Below are positions 52,426 through 60,897 of a stretch of 64,000 bases of DNA, in pieces; position 1 is the stretch's first letter; every line of letters starts with the position of its first letter. The notes under the pieces are model-generated. The model had not been told where the DNA came from, made no database searches, and saw only the letters and a list, made by a program, of their open reading frames with translations. This DNA is from Chlorogloea purpurea SAG 13.99 (GTDB lineage: Bacteria > Cyanobacteriota > Cyanobacteriia > Cyanobacteriales > Microcystaceae). The translations under genes and the position numbers were made by a program. The DNA lies in the NCBI GenBank assembly GCA_016903695.1, contig JADQBB010000003.1, positions 62,001-126,000 on the forward strand, in the 5' to 3' direction.

Positions 52426-53196
52426 CTAGAATACATCTCTCTTACCCCGCAGTCGTCCCAGTACTTGTACAGCATCTGTACTGTTGACGGATTTTTGAAT
52501 CGTGGGTTGATCAGAGCGCAGGAAAGGATTGATCTGTTTCTCCAAACCGATACTGGAAGGGATGGTGGGAAGGTCGAGGGAGCGATCGCTCTTCGCTCGC
52601 GTATAATATTGCTCTAAGGCTAGGTTATCGGGTTCAACGGTGAGGGCGAAGTGTAAGTTTTTCAAGGTGTATTCGTGAGCGCACCATACTCGTGTTTCAT
52701 CCGGTAGAGCCTTAAGTTTCCCCAGTGAGTCTAACATCTGGGCGGGAGTGCCCTCGAATAGTCGCCCACAGCCACCAGAAAACAGTGTATCACCGCAGAA
52801 TAACTCGCCCACGCCCGTATCGGTAGGGGGGAAATAATAGGCGATATGGGCGCGGGTGTGACCTGGAACGAAGATTACTTCGATCGTTCTGAGAGCGAAA
52901 TTTAAACGCGAACCCTGTTCTAAAAACACCGATTGCCCCGGTATCCTCCCCTTGTCTTCTCTACCGCCGTAAACCGTTAAATCGGGGAATCTGGCCATTA
53001 AATCCAAGTTACCACCGACGTGATCCCCGTGATGATGAGTGTTAAAAATCGCTACTAGCTCGGCTTTAATAGCCTCTAAACATTTTATGACCGGCCCCGC
53101 TTGGGCCGGATCGACCACCGCGGCTCGAGAGTTTCCCGCGTCGTGTAGGAGAAAAATATAGTTGTCTGATAAGGCCGGTAATCTGATGACTTCCAT
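52426..53196 (-). CDS. gloB: Hydroxyacylglutathione hydrolase (glyoxalase II)
   Basis: GloB hydrolyses S-lactoylglutathione, the second step of methylglyoxal detoxification. The 256-residue metallo-beta-lactamase protein has an intact two-metal site: FNTHHHGDHVGGNLDL, VPGHTRAHIAYYF, LFCGDTLFSGGCGRLFEGTP and WCAHEYTLKNL. The C-terminal substrate-binding part (LPTIPSSIGLEKQINPFLR) is the GloB-specific domain. Length is typical. It is on the minus strand, divergent from the glycosyltransferase at 53272. Confidence 0.95.
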   Translation of the reverse strand: MEVIRLPALSDNYIFLLHDAGNSRAAVVDPAQAGPVIKCLEAIKAELVAIFNTHHHGDHVGGNLDLMARFPDLTVYGGREDKGRIPGQSVFLEQGSRLNFALRTIEVIFVPGHTRAHIAYYFPPTDTGVGELFCGDTLFSGGCGRLFEGTPAQMLDSLGKLKALPDETRVWCAHEYTLKNLHFALTVEPDNLALEQYYTRAKSDRSLDLPTIPSSIGLEKQINPFLRSDQPTIQKSVNSTDAVQVLGRLRGKRDVF

Positions 53197-53271
53197 AAAT
53201 TTTTTCGAGATCGCGCAAGTTCTTACCGATCCATATTAAACTGTAAAAAACTTTAAAAAACTTAATGAACC

Positions 53272-54489
53272 TTGAGTACAGCCGCCATTGCCCACAAACT
53301 CAAGATTTCTCTAGTAGTCAGCGACCTATCCGGTCAAGGTGCCGGACGATGGGGAGGAGCGAGCAGACCTTTTCTCTTAGCCCAGGCCCTTCGCCGATTA
53401 GGTCATGAAGTAAAAATTTACGGTTTAGCTTTTGCCAGTCATAGGGAAGTCGAGTTTAATACGGAAATACCGATGACGGTCATTCCATGCCCCTATTACC
53501 CCGATTACAGGAAAACCTGGACGGTAGTTTCCGAGTTATTGCGTCTTCTCGACGGGGATATATTATACGCAGTGAAGTTAAAACCTAGTAGTTTCGGTAT
53601 CGCTCTCTTGAAAAAAATGCTGGGTCAACGTCCTCTCATGGTGGATATTGATGATTGGGAAATGAGTTGGTACGGCGGTGATGATTGGTCTTATGGTCTC
53701 AAGCCCAAGGGACTGATACAGGATTTGTTCTCTCGAAAAGGTGCTTTAAAACATATAGACCATCCCCTCTATTTACGTTGGATGGAAAAGTTAGTTGATA
53801 AGGCAGATGTGGTGACCAGACATACGGATTTTATCGGCGAGCGCTTCGGCGGGGTTTATATTCCCAGCGGCAAGGATGTAGATTTATTCGACCCTGCTTG
53901 CTACGATTACGAAGCTAGTCGCTCTAAATACGGGTTAACCCCTTACAAGGTCTTGATGTTTCCAGGCGCGCCCCGTCCTTATAAAGGGGTCGAGGATGTA
54001 TTACAAGCTTTGGATATACTAGATCAACCCCAGTATAAATTAGTGATCGTGGGAGGCAGTCCTTATGATGATTACGATCGCTCTTTAACGCAAAAATGGG
54101 GCAAATGGTTGATCAACCTACCGAAAACCCCCCCCCAACAGATGCCGGAAGTGGTCATGGCGGCTGATGCGATCGTCGTTCCCCAACAGCTTACCCCAGC
54201 TACTTTGGCTCAATTTCCCTTGAAATTAACCGATGCTATGGCTATGGCCAAACCGATTCTAGCTACTTCCGTGGGGGATATTCCTTTTATATTGGCCCAT
54301 ACCGGTTATCTAGTAGAACCTAATTCTCCGCCTCGAATTGCAGACGCGATCGATTATATTTTTAATAACTTCGACTTATTCGAGGCTAAGGGAAAGTTGG
54401 CAAGACAGCGCTGTGTCGAGTATTACAGTATAGATAGCATGGCTCATATTCTCGACCAAATACTTCAGCCTTTTTTAAAAAAACTGTAA
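53272..54489 (+). CDS. Glycosyltransferase family 4-type protein
   Basis: A 405-residue GT-B glycosyltransferase. N-terminal LVVSDLSGQGAGRWGGASRP and RRLGHEVKIYGLAF give the acceptor domain. MVDIDDWEMSWYGGDDWSYG is unusual and Trp/Asp-rich. The C-terminal nucleotide-sugar domain contains YKVLMFPGAPRPYKGVEDVL, LVIVGGSPYDDYDR and FPLKLTDAMAMAKPILATSV. The start is TTG 53272, preceded by no clear Shine-Dalgarno; nearby in-frame starts are possible. The ABC exporter starts 4 nt after its stop codon, so the two are an operon for synthesis and export of a glycolipid or polysaccharide. Confidence 0.88.
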   Translation: MSTAAIAHKLKISLVVSDLSGQGAGRWGGASRPFLLAQALRRLGHEVKIYGLAFASHREVEFNTEIPMTVIPCPYYPDYRKTWTVVSELLRLLDGDILYAVKLKPSSFGIALLKKMLGQRPLMVDIDDWEMSWYGGDDWSYGLKPKGLIQDLFSRKGALKHIDHPLYLRWMEKLVDKADVVTRHTDFIGERFGGVYIPSGKDVDLFDPACYDYEASRSKYGLTPYKVLMFPGAPRPYKGVEDVLQALDILDQPQYKLVIVGGSPYDDYDRSLTQKWGKWLINLPKTPPQQMPEVVMAADAIVVPQQLTPATLAQFPLKLTDAMAMAKPILATSVGDIPFILAHTGYLVEPNSPPRIADAIDYIFNNFDLFEAKGKLARQRCVEYYSIDSMAHILDQILQPFLKKL

Positions 54490-54493
54490 CTTT

Positions 54494-56530
54494 ATGCAAT
54501 CTCAAGAATTAATTAAATATTACTTGAATAAACGCAAAGTCTTAGCCCTGTTTTCGATTGTTGGGGGCTTTTCTAGCGCTATTTTTAATGGGGTGAGTAT
54601 AGTTTTAATTATTCCTTTACTCGTAGCTTTTATCAGTGATGATAACTCCTTATTTAAAGGGGCACCTGCGGTTTTACAAAAAGTAATCGGTTTATTCGAT
54701 GGCTTTACTGGTGATAGCAAAATTTTCGTCATGTTTGTCGTAGTTTTTTTAGCACTGATTTTAAAGCATTTAATGAATTTTGTCACAAATTTTATCAATG
54801 CTTATCTCACCATTTCTCTCAATAAAGATATGAAAATAGATGGAGCAAAATTACTACTAAAAGTAGATATTGATTACTATAACAAAAACAAAATGGGTGA
54901 TATTTTTAATCGCTATATGTCGGAAACGAACCGAGTAGTTAGTACAATCACCAGTTATCTTAATTTAATTCAAACGTCTATAACTATATTATTATTCGTT
55001 GGTTTATTGTTATCAATTTCTTGGCCATTAACCATTTTTTCGGCTATTTTAGCGAGTATTCTCGCTTTCTTAAACCAATCTTTCGTGAAAAGAGCTAAAA
55101 AGTATGGTGAGATAGTGTCCCTAGTTGCAAAACAATTCACTAATAAACTCTTGGAAATATTAACAGGTATCAGACTAATTAAAGCATCGGGCAATGAAAA
55201 TTATGAGCTGGAAGCGCTCATGAAAGATATTAGAGCGAGAGAAAAAGCGGGACTAGATTCTCAAATGAATTCGTCAATTATTTCACCAATGAATGAAATA
55301 GGCGGGGTGATAATAGTGGCACTGATCATTATACTGGGTCGTTATTTATTCGCCGACCAGTTAAAATCAGTTGCGGCTGTAGTTTTAACGTACCTATACA
55401 TTCTTTTTCGCTTGCTACCGTTAATAAGTCAAATTAATGGCACCAGATCCCAGATCTCCAATAATTCATCGGCGGTGGATCTGGTGGCGGACTTTTTGAG
55501 CCATAAAAATAAACCTATCATGTCCGACGGTGATATTAATTTTACGGGAATTAAAGATAGGATCGAATTTAAAAACGTTAAGTTTAGCTATCCACAACAC
55601 GAAGAACTAGTTCTCAAAGGCGTTAATTTTTCCATACCAAGAGGAAAAATGATAGCTTTAGTGGGGGCCTCCGGCGCCGGAAAATCGACGATCGCCGATC
55701 TTCTACCTCGCTTTTACGACCCCACGGCAGGAGAGATCGTCATCGATGGCAAAAACATCAAGGAATACACCTTGAGAAGTTTACGGCGGGGGATGGGCAT
55801 AGTTAGTCAAGATACTTTCTTATTCAATAACTCCGTTCGTTATAACATCGCCTACGGCTTGACGGATGTAACCGAAGAACAAATCATCCTCGCCAGCAAA
55901 AGTGCTAACGCCTACGAATTCATTATCAATCTTCCCGAAGGATTCGATACGGAATTAGGAGATCGAGGTGTGAGATTATCGGGGGGGCAAAAACAGAGGA
56001 TTTCGATCGCCCGGGCCCTGTTGCGAAACCCGGATATTCTCATTCTCGATGAAGCGACCTCCGCCCTCGATACCATCTCAGAAAAAATGGTGCAGGAAGC
56101 CCTCGACGAACTTACTAGAACAAGAACTACCATAGTTATAGCCCACCGACTTTCTACCATACAAAAAGCTGATAAGATCATCGTTCTAGATAAGGGTGTG
56201 GTAGTGGAAACGGGTACCCACGATCAATTATTAAATCGGGGCGGCCATTATTCCCGTTTACACGCTATACAATTTGGAGCCAGGGATAATGATTCTAGCG
56301 ATGGTCAACTGAAGGAACAACAGGCTTATCTATCTTACAAGATGCGTAGTCAATTAAATGGTTTATTAGGCTCATTACGATTACTGGCCGATGGTTTGGT
56401 TGAAGATGAAGTAGAAGAAAATCAACTTTTAGACGAGTCTTTTGATTCAGCCATGGGTTTACTACAGGCGATAGAATTGCTAGAAGAAAGAAAGCCCATA
56501 TCCGTCACAGAAAAGATTACTATTTTTTAG
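54494..56530 (+). CDS. ABC exporter (MsbA/HepA-type) with C-terminal DHp-like extension
   Basis: A 678-residue half-transporter. The membrane domain (residues 15-315) has about six helices, then the nucleotide-binding domain: Walker A GASGAGKS (391-398), signature LSGGQ (495-499), Walker B LILDE (516-520) and H-loop His551. It resembles lipid-flippase and heterocyst-polysaccharide exporters. The family normally ends near residue 595. Here about 75 more residues follow, with YLSYKMRSQLNGLLGSLRLL (612-631) and a second helix to about 665. That stretch resembles a histidine-kinase DHp helix pair, with Tyr615 where the phospho-His would be. It is coupled to the upstream glycosyltransferase gene. 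Confidence 0.9.
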   Translation: MQSQELIKYYLNKRKVLALFSIVGGFSSAIFNGVSIVLIIPLLVAFISDDNSLFKGAPAVLQKVIGLFDGFTGDSKIFVMFVVVFLALILKHLMNFVTNFINAYLTISLNKDMKIDGAKLLLKVDIDYYNKNKMGDIFNRYMSETNRVVSTITSYLNLIQTSITILLFVGLLLSISWPLTIFSAILASILAFLNQSFVKRAKKYGEIVSLVAKQFTNKLLEILTGIRLIKASGNENYELEALMKDIRAREKAGLDSQMNSSIISPMNEIGGVIIVALIIILGRYLFADQLKSVAAVVLTYLYILFRLLPLISQINGTRSQISNNSSAVDLVADFLSHKNKPIMSDGDINFTGIKDRIEFKNVKFSYPQHEELVLKGVNFSIPRGKMIALVGASGAGKSTIADLLPRFYDPTAGEIVIDGKNIKEYTLRSLRRGMGIVSQDTFLFNNSVRYNIAYGLTDVTEEQIILASKSANAYEFIINLPEGFDTELGDRGVRLSGGQKQRISIARALLRNPDILILDEATSALDTISEKMVQEALDELTRTRTTIVIAHRLSTIQKADKIIVLDKGVVVETGTHDQLLNRGGHYSRLHAIQFGARDNDSSDGQLKEQQAYLSYKMRSQLNGLLGSLRLLADGLVEDEVEENQLLDESFDSAMGLLQAIELLEERKPISVTEKITIF

Positions 56531-56861
56531 CTGAAGGATTAATGGATTTACCTCGCCATAAGCGCCACATCAATCCTAGAGAGATCAAGATGTATCCCGT
56601 GGTTAATAATCCATTAGCGTAAAGTAGTCGGAAACTGTAGGTATCATCTCCATAAATTGAACCCGCCCACAAGAGGACATAAAAAATGAGCCAACTCAGG
56701 GTCAAACTCAAGGAGATACGACTAACTTTTCTTTGTTCGCTACTGGATTCTTTTCCGTACAGGGTTAATGCAGCTAATATCCATCCACATAGGGGCATCA
56801 AGTATAAAATTAATTGTATTCGGTTTAATTTCTCGTCTCCGAACTGATCCCTGTGCGTCAT
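56520..56861 (-). CDS. Small membrane protein, family unknown
   Basis: A 113-residue protein with three predicted membrane helices (LILYLMPLCGWILAALTLYG, LSLTLSWLIFYVLLWAGSIY, LLYANGLLTTGYILISLGLM) and a basic C-terminus (WRLWRGKSINPSAKK). I do not recognise a family. Its 3' end overlaps the ABC exporter's stop by 11 nt, and its start codon shares bases with the mobA start on the other strand (56859..56862), so both divergent genes have almost no leader. The gene is plausible because of its clean helix pattern. Confidence 0.65.
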   Translation of the reverse strand: MTHRDQFGDEKLNRIQLILYLMPLCGWILAALTLYGKESSSEQRKVSRISLSLTLSWLIFYVLLWAGSIYGDDTYSFRLLYANGLLTTGYILISLGLMWRLWRGKSINPSAKK

Positions 56862-57480
56862 GATGATTTATCCTAAAAACGAGATCACTGCTATCATCTT
56901 AGCAGGCGGTCGAAGCTCTCGAATGGGTCAAGATAAAGCTTTAATTTCTGTGGCGGCAGTCCCGTTACTACGACAGATATGCGATCTGGCTTCTTGTTGC
57001 GCCGTTAAAGTATACGTGGTCACTCCCTGGCACGATCGTTATCAGTCACTCATAACTCCTTCGTGTGTTTTGTTAGATGAAAATCCTCCCTTTACCGGGC
57101 CCTTAGTATCTTTCTCCAAGGTTTTACCCCTGGTGCGAACTTCATGGGTATTGCTTTTAGCTTGCGATTTGCCTTTTTTAACCCCCTCCGAAGTCCAAGA
57201 ATGGGCGGCTAGATTACCGTCTCTTTCCCAGGAAACGATCGCTCTCGTCCCCCGTCTCGATGACCGGTGGCATCCCCTCTCAGCTTTTTATCGTTCTGAC
57301 TGTCTCTCTTCCTTGGAAGATTTTATTCGTGCCGGTGGTAGTTCTTTTCAAGTATGGTTAGATCGATCGCCCGTCCAAATCCTCCCCGTTACCAATCCTC
57401 AAGTTTTATTTAATTGTAATACTCCCGAAGATCTAGAAATAGTAATAAATGCTCCAAATAACCGGGAAGATAATAGTTAA
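56860..57480 (+). CDS. mobA: Molybdenum cofactor guanylyltransferase
   Basis: MobA transfers GMP to molybdopterin to make the dinucleotide form of the cofactor. The 206-residue protein has the nucleotidyltransferase loop ILAGGRSSRMGQDKALI, LLDENPPFTGPLVSFSKVLP, LLACDLPFLTPSEV and RLDDRWHPLSAFYRSDCL. These are MobA signatures. The frame begins ATGATG, and the second ATG is an alternative start. It is divergent from the small membrane-protein gene and convergent with the J-domain gene, with which it overlaps by 48 nt. Confidence 0.9.
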   Translation: MMIYPKNEITAIILAGGRSSRMGQDKALISVAAVPLLRQICDLASCCAVKVYVVTPWHDRYQSLITPSCVLLDENPPFTGPLVSFSKVLPLVRTSWVLLLACDLPFLTPSEVQEWAARLPSLSQETIALVPRLDDRWHPLSAFYRSDCLSSLEDFIRAGGSSFQVWLDRSPVQILPVTNPQVLFNCNTPEDLEIVINAPNNREDNS

Positions 57481-58698
57481 AATTACCGGTGTCATTAATA
57501 AGGCCATTGGTTTGGTGAAATTAGATATTTGTAGGTAGTTATTATAGGTTATTGTTGTTAAATGAAAAATAGCTATTAAAATTATTACCATTTTCAATTC
57601 ATTGGCTATCTCTAATGAAGAAGTTATCAATAAAACGACGCTAACGGGCAACATTATTAAGCCTCCCATAAATATATCCCCTTCCAAGTAGCCGTAAAAT
57701 TGCCAAGTGATTCTAACTAAATAACTGGATAAAATCAAGAGTATGCTTGGTACTAAACCAAGGCAAAAGAGGATTAATACTGGAAGTTTATTTCCCCAAT
57801 TTAACCAAGTAAATACTAAAACTATACTGGTGAGAACCATAGACAAAATTCCTATAGATAAAGTCTGATTTTTAGCAATTTTTAAAAATTGTTCTCCCAG
57901 CCCGTCTTTAGGATTAATAACCATCACATAAACCGATGACAGCAAATTTTGCACTACTCCAGGCACGAGCGATAAAAAAGCAGTTAGGCTTTGTTTTCTG
58001 CCTTGGAGTTGCTTTTTTCTTAAATTCTTCAATTTCGGCCCGATGATACGATCGCGATTACCCCCTGGGGTTTTTGCGAATAACACCGCCGCCTTTTCTA
58101 AATCTTGGATGGCTCTTTGATAATTATGTAATTCTGACAACGCCAAGCCCCTGGCGTAATAGGCGGGTGCGTAATCAGGTTTTAAACTTATACCTCGGCC
58201 GTAAGCTTCTATAGCCGACTGCGTATAACCTAAGCGTTGTCGGGATAATCCCAAGTAATAATAAGCTTCAAAGCAGGTGGGGTTCAATTGTAAAACCTGT
58301 CTACAGTCTTCTAAAACATTCCCGTAGTTATAAATTCGGTAGTAAGCTTCTGCTCTTTTTAAATAGAGTTGCCATTGTCGGGGATCTATTTTCAACGCCC
58401 TGGTATAATGATCGATCGCCGCGGGATAATTTTTGTGCTGGGCGTGATTTAAACCTTGACTGTAAAGCGTGTTATAAGATTGGGGCCGATCTAGTTCGAG
58501 AATACGATCGTAATCCCGACGTTGTTGCGAGTCCGATAGTACCTCGTAAGCCAGACATATTTGCCGGAACTTATCCAGATTCTCTTGACTATTACCGTTA
58601 AAATCAGGGTGGTACTGACGCGCGAGACGGCGAAAAGCTGTTTTAATTTCCTTAGTGCTAGCGCTCCCGGGTATTCCTAGTATTTCGTAATAGTTCAT
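57433..58698 (-). CDS. J-domain/TPR membrane protein
   Basis: A 421-residue protein with three parts. Residues 1-70 are a DnaJ J domain with NYYEILGIPGSAST and the essential HPD (30-32, QYHPDFNG). TPR repeats follow at about 80-200 (NYPAAIDHYTRALKIDPRQW and four further repeat units). The C-terminal half has four or five membrane helices (IGILSMVLTSIVLVFTWL, LPVLILFCLGLVPSILLILS, then GLIMLPVSVVLLITS). It could recruit an Hsp70 chaperone to a membrane, but no client is suggested. ATG 58698 with GGAG 6 nt upstream is preferred to GTG 58710. It overlaps mobA by 48 nt at the 3' end. Confidence 0.85.
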   Translation of the reverse strand: MNYYEILGIPGSASTKEIKTAFRRLARQYHPDFNGNSQENLDKFRQICLAYEVLSDSQQRRDYDRILELDRPQSYNTLYSQGLNHAQHKNYPAAIDHYTRALKIDPRQWQLYLKRAEAYYRIYNYGNVLEDCRQVLQLNPTCFEAYYYLGLSRQRLGYTQSAIEAYGRGISLKPDYAPAYYARGLALSELHNYQRAIQDLEKAAVLFAKTPGGNRDRIIGPKLKNLRKKQLQGRKQSLTAFLSLVPGVVQNLLSSVYVMVINPKDGLGEQFLKIAKNQTLSIGILSMVLTSIVLVFTWLNWGNKLPVLILFCLGLVPSILLILSSYLVRITWQFYGYLEGDIFMGGLIMLPVSVVLLITSSLEIANELKMVIILIAIFHLTTITYNNYLQISNFTKPMALLMTPVILTIIFPVIWSIYYYF

Positions 58699-58784
58699 CT
58701 GTAGCTCCACGGAAAGATGATTCTAGAATTTTGACCATAATAAGATCATGGCGTAATTAATTTCAGTCTCGGGTAAAGATATTT

Positions 58785-59282
58785 ATGACGACAGAACTTA
58801 TGGCAGCTGAGGCGGGGAATAGCCAACAAAAGCCAAATTTCCGAACCATAACCCTTTCCGGCTTTCTCTTCGGTTTGGGTTTAGGCGGTTTTTTTGATGG
58901 GGTGGTGCTACATCAAATTTTGCAATGGCATCATATGCTAACGAGTGTGGGTTATAGCGATGCTACGGTGGCGGGTTTGAAGTTAAATACTTTAGCTGAC
59001 GGCCTTTTTCACGCGGGTACTTATATTTTCACCGTGAGCGGATTAGTAGTCTTATGGAGTGGTTTGAATCGTGGGCATTTATCCTGGTCTTCCAAGGTTT
59101 TTGGCGGCTCTTTACTGATGGGAGCAGGTATATTCAATCTCGTTGAAGGGATTATCAACCACCAAATTCTCGGTATTCATCACGTTAAGTCCGGGCCTCA
59201 TGAACTGGCTTGGGATATGGGATTTTTAGCCGTTGGGGGTTTATTGGCCCTGATCGGTTGGTCTATACGTAGAAGCAAGTGA
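58785..59282 (+). CDS. DUF2243 domain membrane protein
   Basis: A 165-residue integral membrane protein of the DUF2243 family. It has four helices (LSGFLFGLGLGGFFDGVVLH, LFHAGTYIFTVSGLVVLW, GGSLLMGAGIFNLVEGII, DMGFLAVGGLLALIGWSIR) and conserved histidine clusters between them: VLHQILQWHHML, HAGT, and INHQILGIHHVKSGPHE. The histidines could bind metal, but the function is unknown. Length and order are normal for the family. The start at 58785 lies 86 nt downstream of the divergent J-domain gene. Confidence 0.9.
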   Translation: MTTELMAAEAGNSQQKPNFRTITLSGFLFGLGLGGFFDGVVLHQILQWHHMLTSVGYSDATVAGLKLNTLADGLFHAGTYIFTVSGLVVLWSGLNRGHLSWSSKVFGGSLLMGAGIFNLVEGIINHQILGIHHVKSGPHELAWDMGFLAVGGLLALIGWSIRRSK

Positions 59283-59294
59283 TAATTTCGGGCT

Positions 59295-59585
59295 TCAGCT
59301 ACCTGATTCTTGACTGGTTTCCGAAGGTGGTAGAACTTCAGGGACGGAGTTTAAAGCGACGCTGACGCTATTGAGTGACCAGCGAAACTCTATATCTACT
59401 CCCGTCTGCTTACACATATCCTCGAGATGTTTTTGCTGTGCGAAAGCCTTACGAAGACTGATAATTAATTGTCGAACTTGTTCTTTCAGAGCCGGTTGTT
59501 GTTCCGCTATGTCTAAAGATTTGCGTTCTAACAACTGCAATAACAATTCATAGTGAACGTGAGAGGGCAAAGGAATCGGCTTCAT
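59295..59585 (-). CDS. Small conserved cyanobacterial protein (DUF5340-like)
   Basis: The preferred start, ATG 59585, gives MKPIPLPSHVHYELLLQLLE, the opening of a cyanobacterial family I associate with DUF5340. The 96-residue protein has a helical body (LKEQVRQLIISLRKAFAQQK, LEDMCKQTGVDIEFRW) and an acidic Ser/Pro tail. The frame extends to 59705, but the upstream 40 codons (Phe/Ser-rich) do not look like the family. Function is unknown. No Shine-Dalgarno is obvious. It is a stand-alone gene, convergent with the DUF2243 gene and 162 nt downstream of trpC. Confidence 0.72.
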   Translation of the reverse strand: MKPIPLPSHVHYELLLQLLERKSLDIAEQQPALKEQVRQLIISLRKAFAQQKHLEDMCKQTGVDIEFRWSLNSVSVALNSVPEVLPPSETSQESGS

Positions 59586-59747
59586 ACGATTTGTAGCTGC
59601 CCCCTGTGGGCAGAAGTCAGGGGAGGCGAGGATGGTAACGCTAGGAAAAGAAAAGGAAGTAAATAATTCGGCTTCATAAGGTTTAAAGTTGAGGACAGGG
59701 AGCAAAAACTGTGCGATCGACTTAAGCCTCAGAGGCTAGAGTATTGA

Positions 59748-60635
59748 TTATATACCGGAAAAGAGGGTTTTAATCCCTTGACCGGGGTCGGGCAGTTTTA
59801 CTAGGGACTCACCGATGAGAACGGCGTTAGCACCTGAGCGTTTCACTAACTCTAAGTCTGAGAAAGTATGCAACCCTGATTCACTTACCATTTGAATACC
59901 CCTATCCCTTACTTGTTCCCGTCGCTTTTCCAATAGTTGACAACTCGTTTGTAAATCTACAGAAAAATCCATCAGGTTACGATTATTAATACCGATTAAA
60001 TTAACACCATCGAGACGCAACACTCGATCAAATTCTTCCAAGGTATGTACTTCGATTAAAGCGGTCATTCCCAGAGATTGAACTATTTTCAGGAAATATT
60101 GCAAATCTTGATCGTTCAGTATAGCCGCTATTAATAAAACTGCATCCGCACCGTGAAGACGGGCGTAATAGATCTGATAGGGATAGACGATAAATTCCTT
60201 ACATAATAAGGGCAGAGCGACGGCAGAGCGAATTAAAGAAAGATTGGCGAAACTACCTTGAAAAAATTTGCTATCGGTAAGAACTGACAGACAAGTAGCC
60301 CCGCCATCTTCATAGGAACGGGCGATAGTTACCGGGTCAAAATCTTCTCTAATTACTCCCTTGCTAGGGGAAGCTTTTTTCACTTCCGCAATGACCGCTG
60401 GGTTAGTTTTCCCGTTTTTGATCGCCGCCAAAAAATCTTGAGGAGGGGCGAGAGGTTGGATTTTTTTGCGTAATTCCAAGAGAGGAACTTTTTCCCTCAT
60501 GGAATCCACTTCTCTTTCTTTGTGCCAGACGATCTCCTCTAGAATATGTTGAGGTTGGGAGGATGGCACTTTTACTGTGTAGCTTAGGTTCTCTAGGTTT
60601 ACAGACGGGTTAGGGTGTCTTCTCCGAATTTCCAT
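59748..60635 (-). CDS. trpC: Indole-3-glycerol phosphate synthase
   Basis: TrpC closes the indole ring from carboxyphenylamino-deoxyribulose phosphate in tryptophan biosynthesis. The 295-residue TIM-barrel enzyme shows [40 protein letters not shown] (catalytic Glu and Lys), [49 protein letters not shown] and [11 protein letters not shown]. It has the N-terminal extension of about 30 residues usual in cyanobacteria. No other trp genes are near. It is transcribed opposite to recA with a 262-nt spacer. Confidence 0.97.
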   Translation of the reverse strand: MEIRRRHPNPSVNLENLSYTVKVPSSQPQHILEEIVWHKEREVDSMREKVPLLELRKKIQPLAPPQDFLAAIKNGKTNPAVIAEVKKASPSKGVIREDFDPVTIARSYEDGGATCLSVLTDSKFFQGSFANLSLIRSAVALPLLCKEFIVYPYQIYYARLHGADAVLLIAAILNDQDLQYFLKIVQSLGMTALIEVHTLEEFDRVLRLDGVNLIGINNRNLMDFSVDLQTSCQLLEKRREQVRDRGIQMVSESGLHTFSDLELVKRSGANAVLIGESLVKLPDPGQGIKTLFSGI

Positions 60636-60836
60636 TTATCTTTGTATTGTCAAGGGGATACTTAGAGAGTATTGTACTCGATCGCCACCGCCCCCTCGCC
60701 GATCTTGCAGTACCATGAAAGCTAAGATCCATGAATACCCATAGCTGAACTTGTTTTTCCGAGAGAAAATTCTGCAAAAATACTATAGACGCGGCCCTTG
60801 TAGAATCTGTACATTTTTGTGTCAGAAGTTCCTAAA

Positions 60837-60868
60837 TTGACCGCACTTCCATACTTTTGTACTATAAT
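60837..60868 (+). promoter_or_regulatory. recA promoter with overlapping LexA-box-like palindrome
   Basis: TTGACC (60837..60842) and TACTAT (60860..60865) are 17 bp apart, with an alternative -10, TATAAT, at 60863. The 14-mer CATACTTTTGTACT (60850..60863) matches 12 of 14 positions of the cyanobacterial LexA-box consensus as I recall it. It overlaps the -10 element, a good position for a repressor. Similar boxes precede ssb and the HerA-like gene. Confidence 0.6.
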
Positions 60869-60897
60869 AGTTAAAGAAACTAGGTGAGTAATTATAG

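Noticed and set aside
60636-60836. Small gene between trpC and recA
   Set aside because: No open frame with a Shine-Dalgarno and coding character; the spacer seems to be the divergent promoter region.
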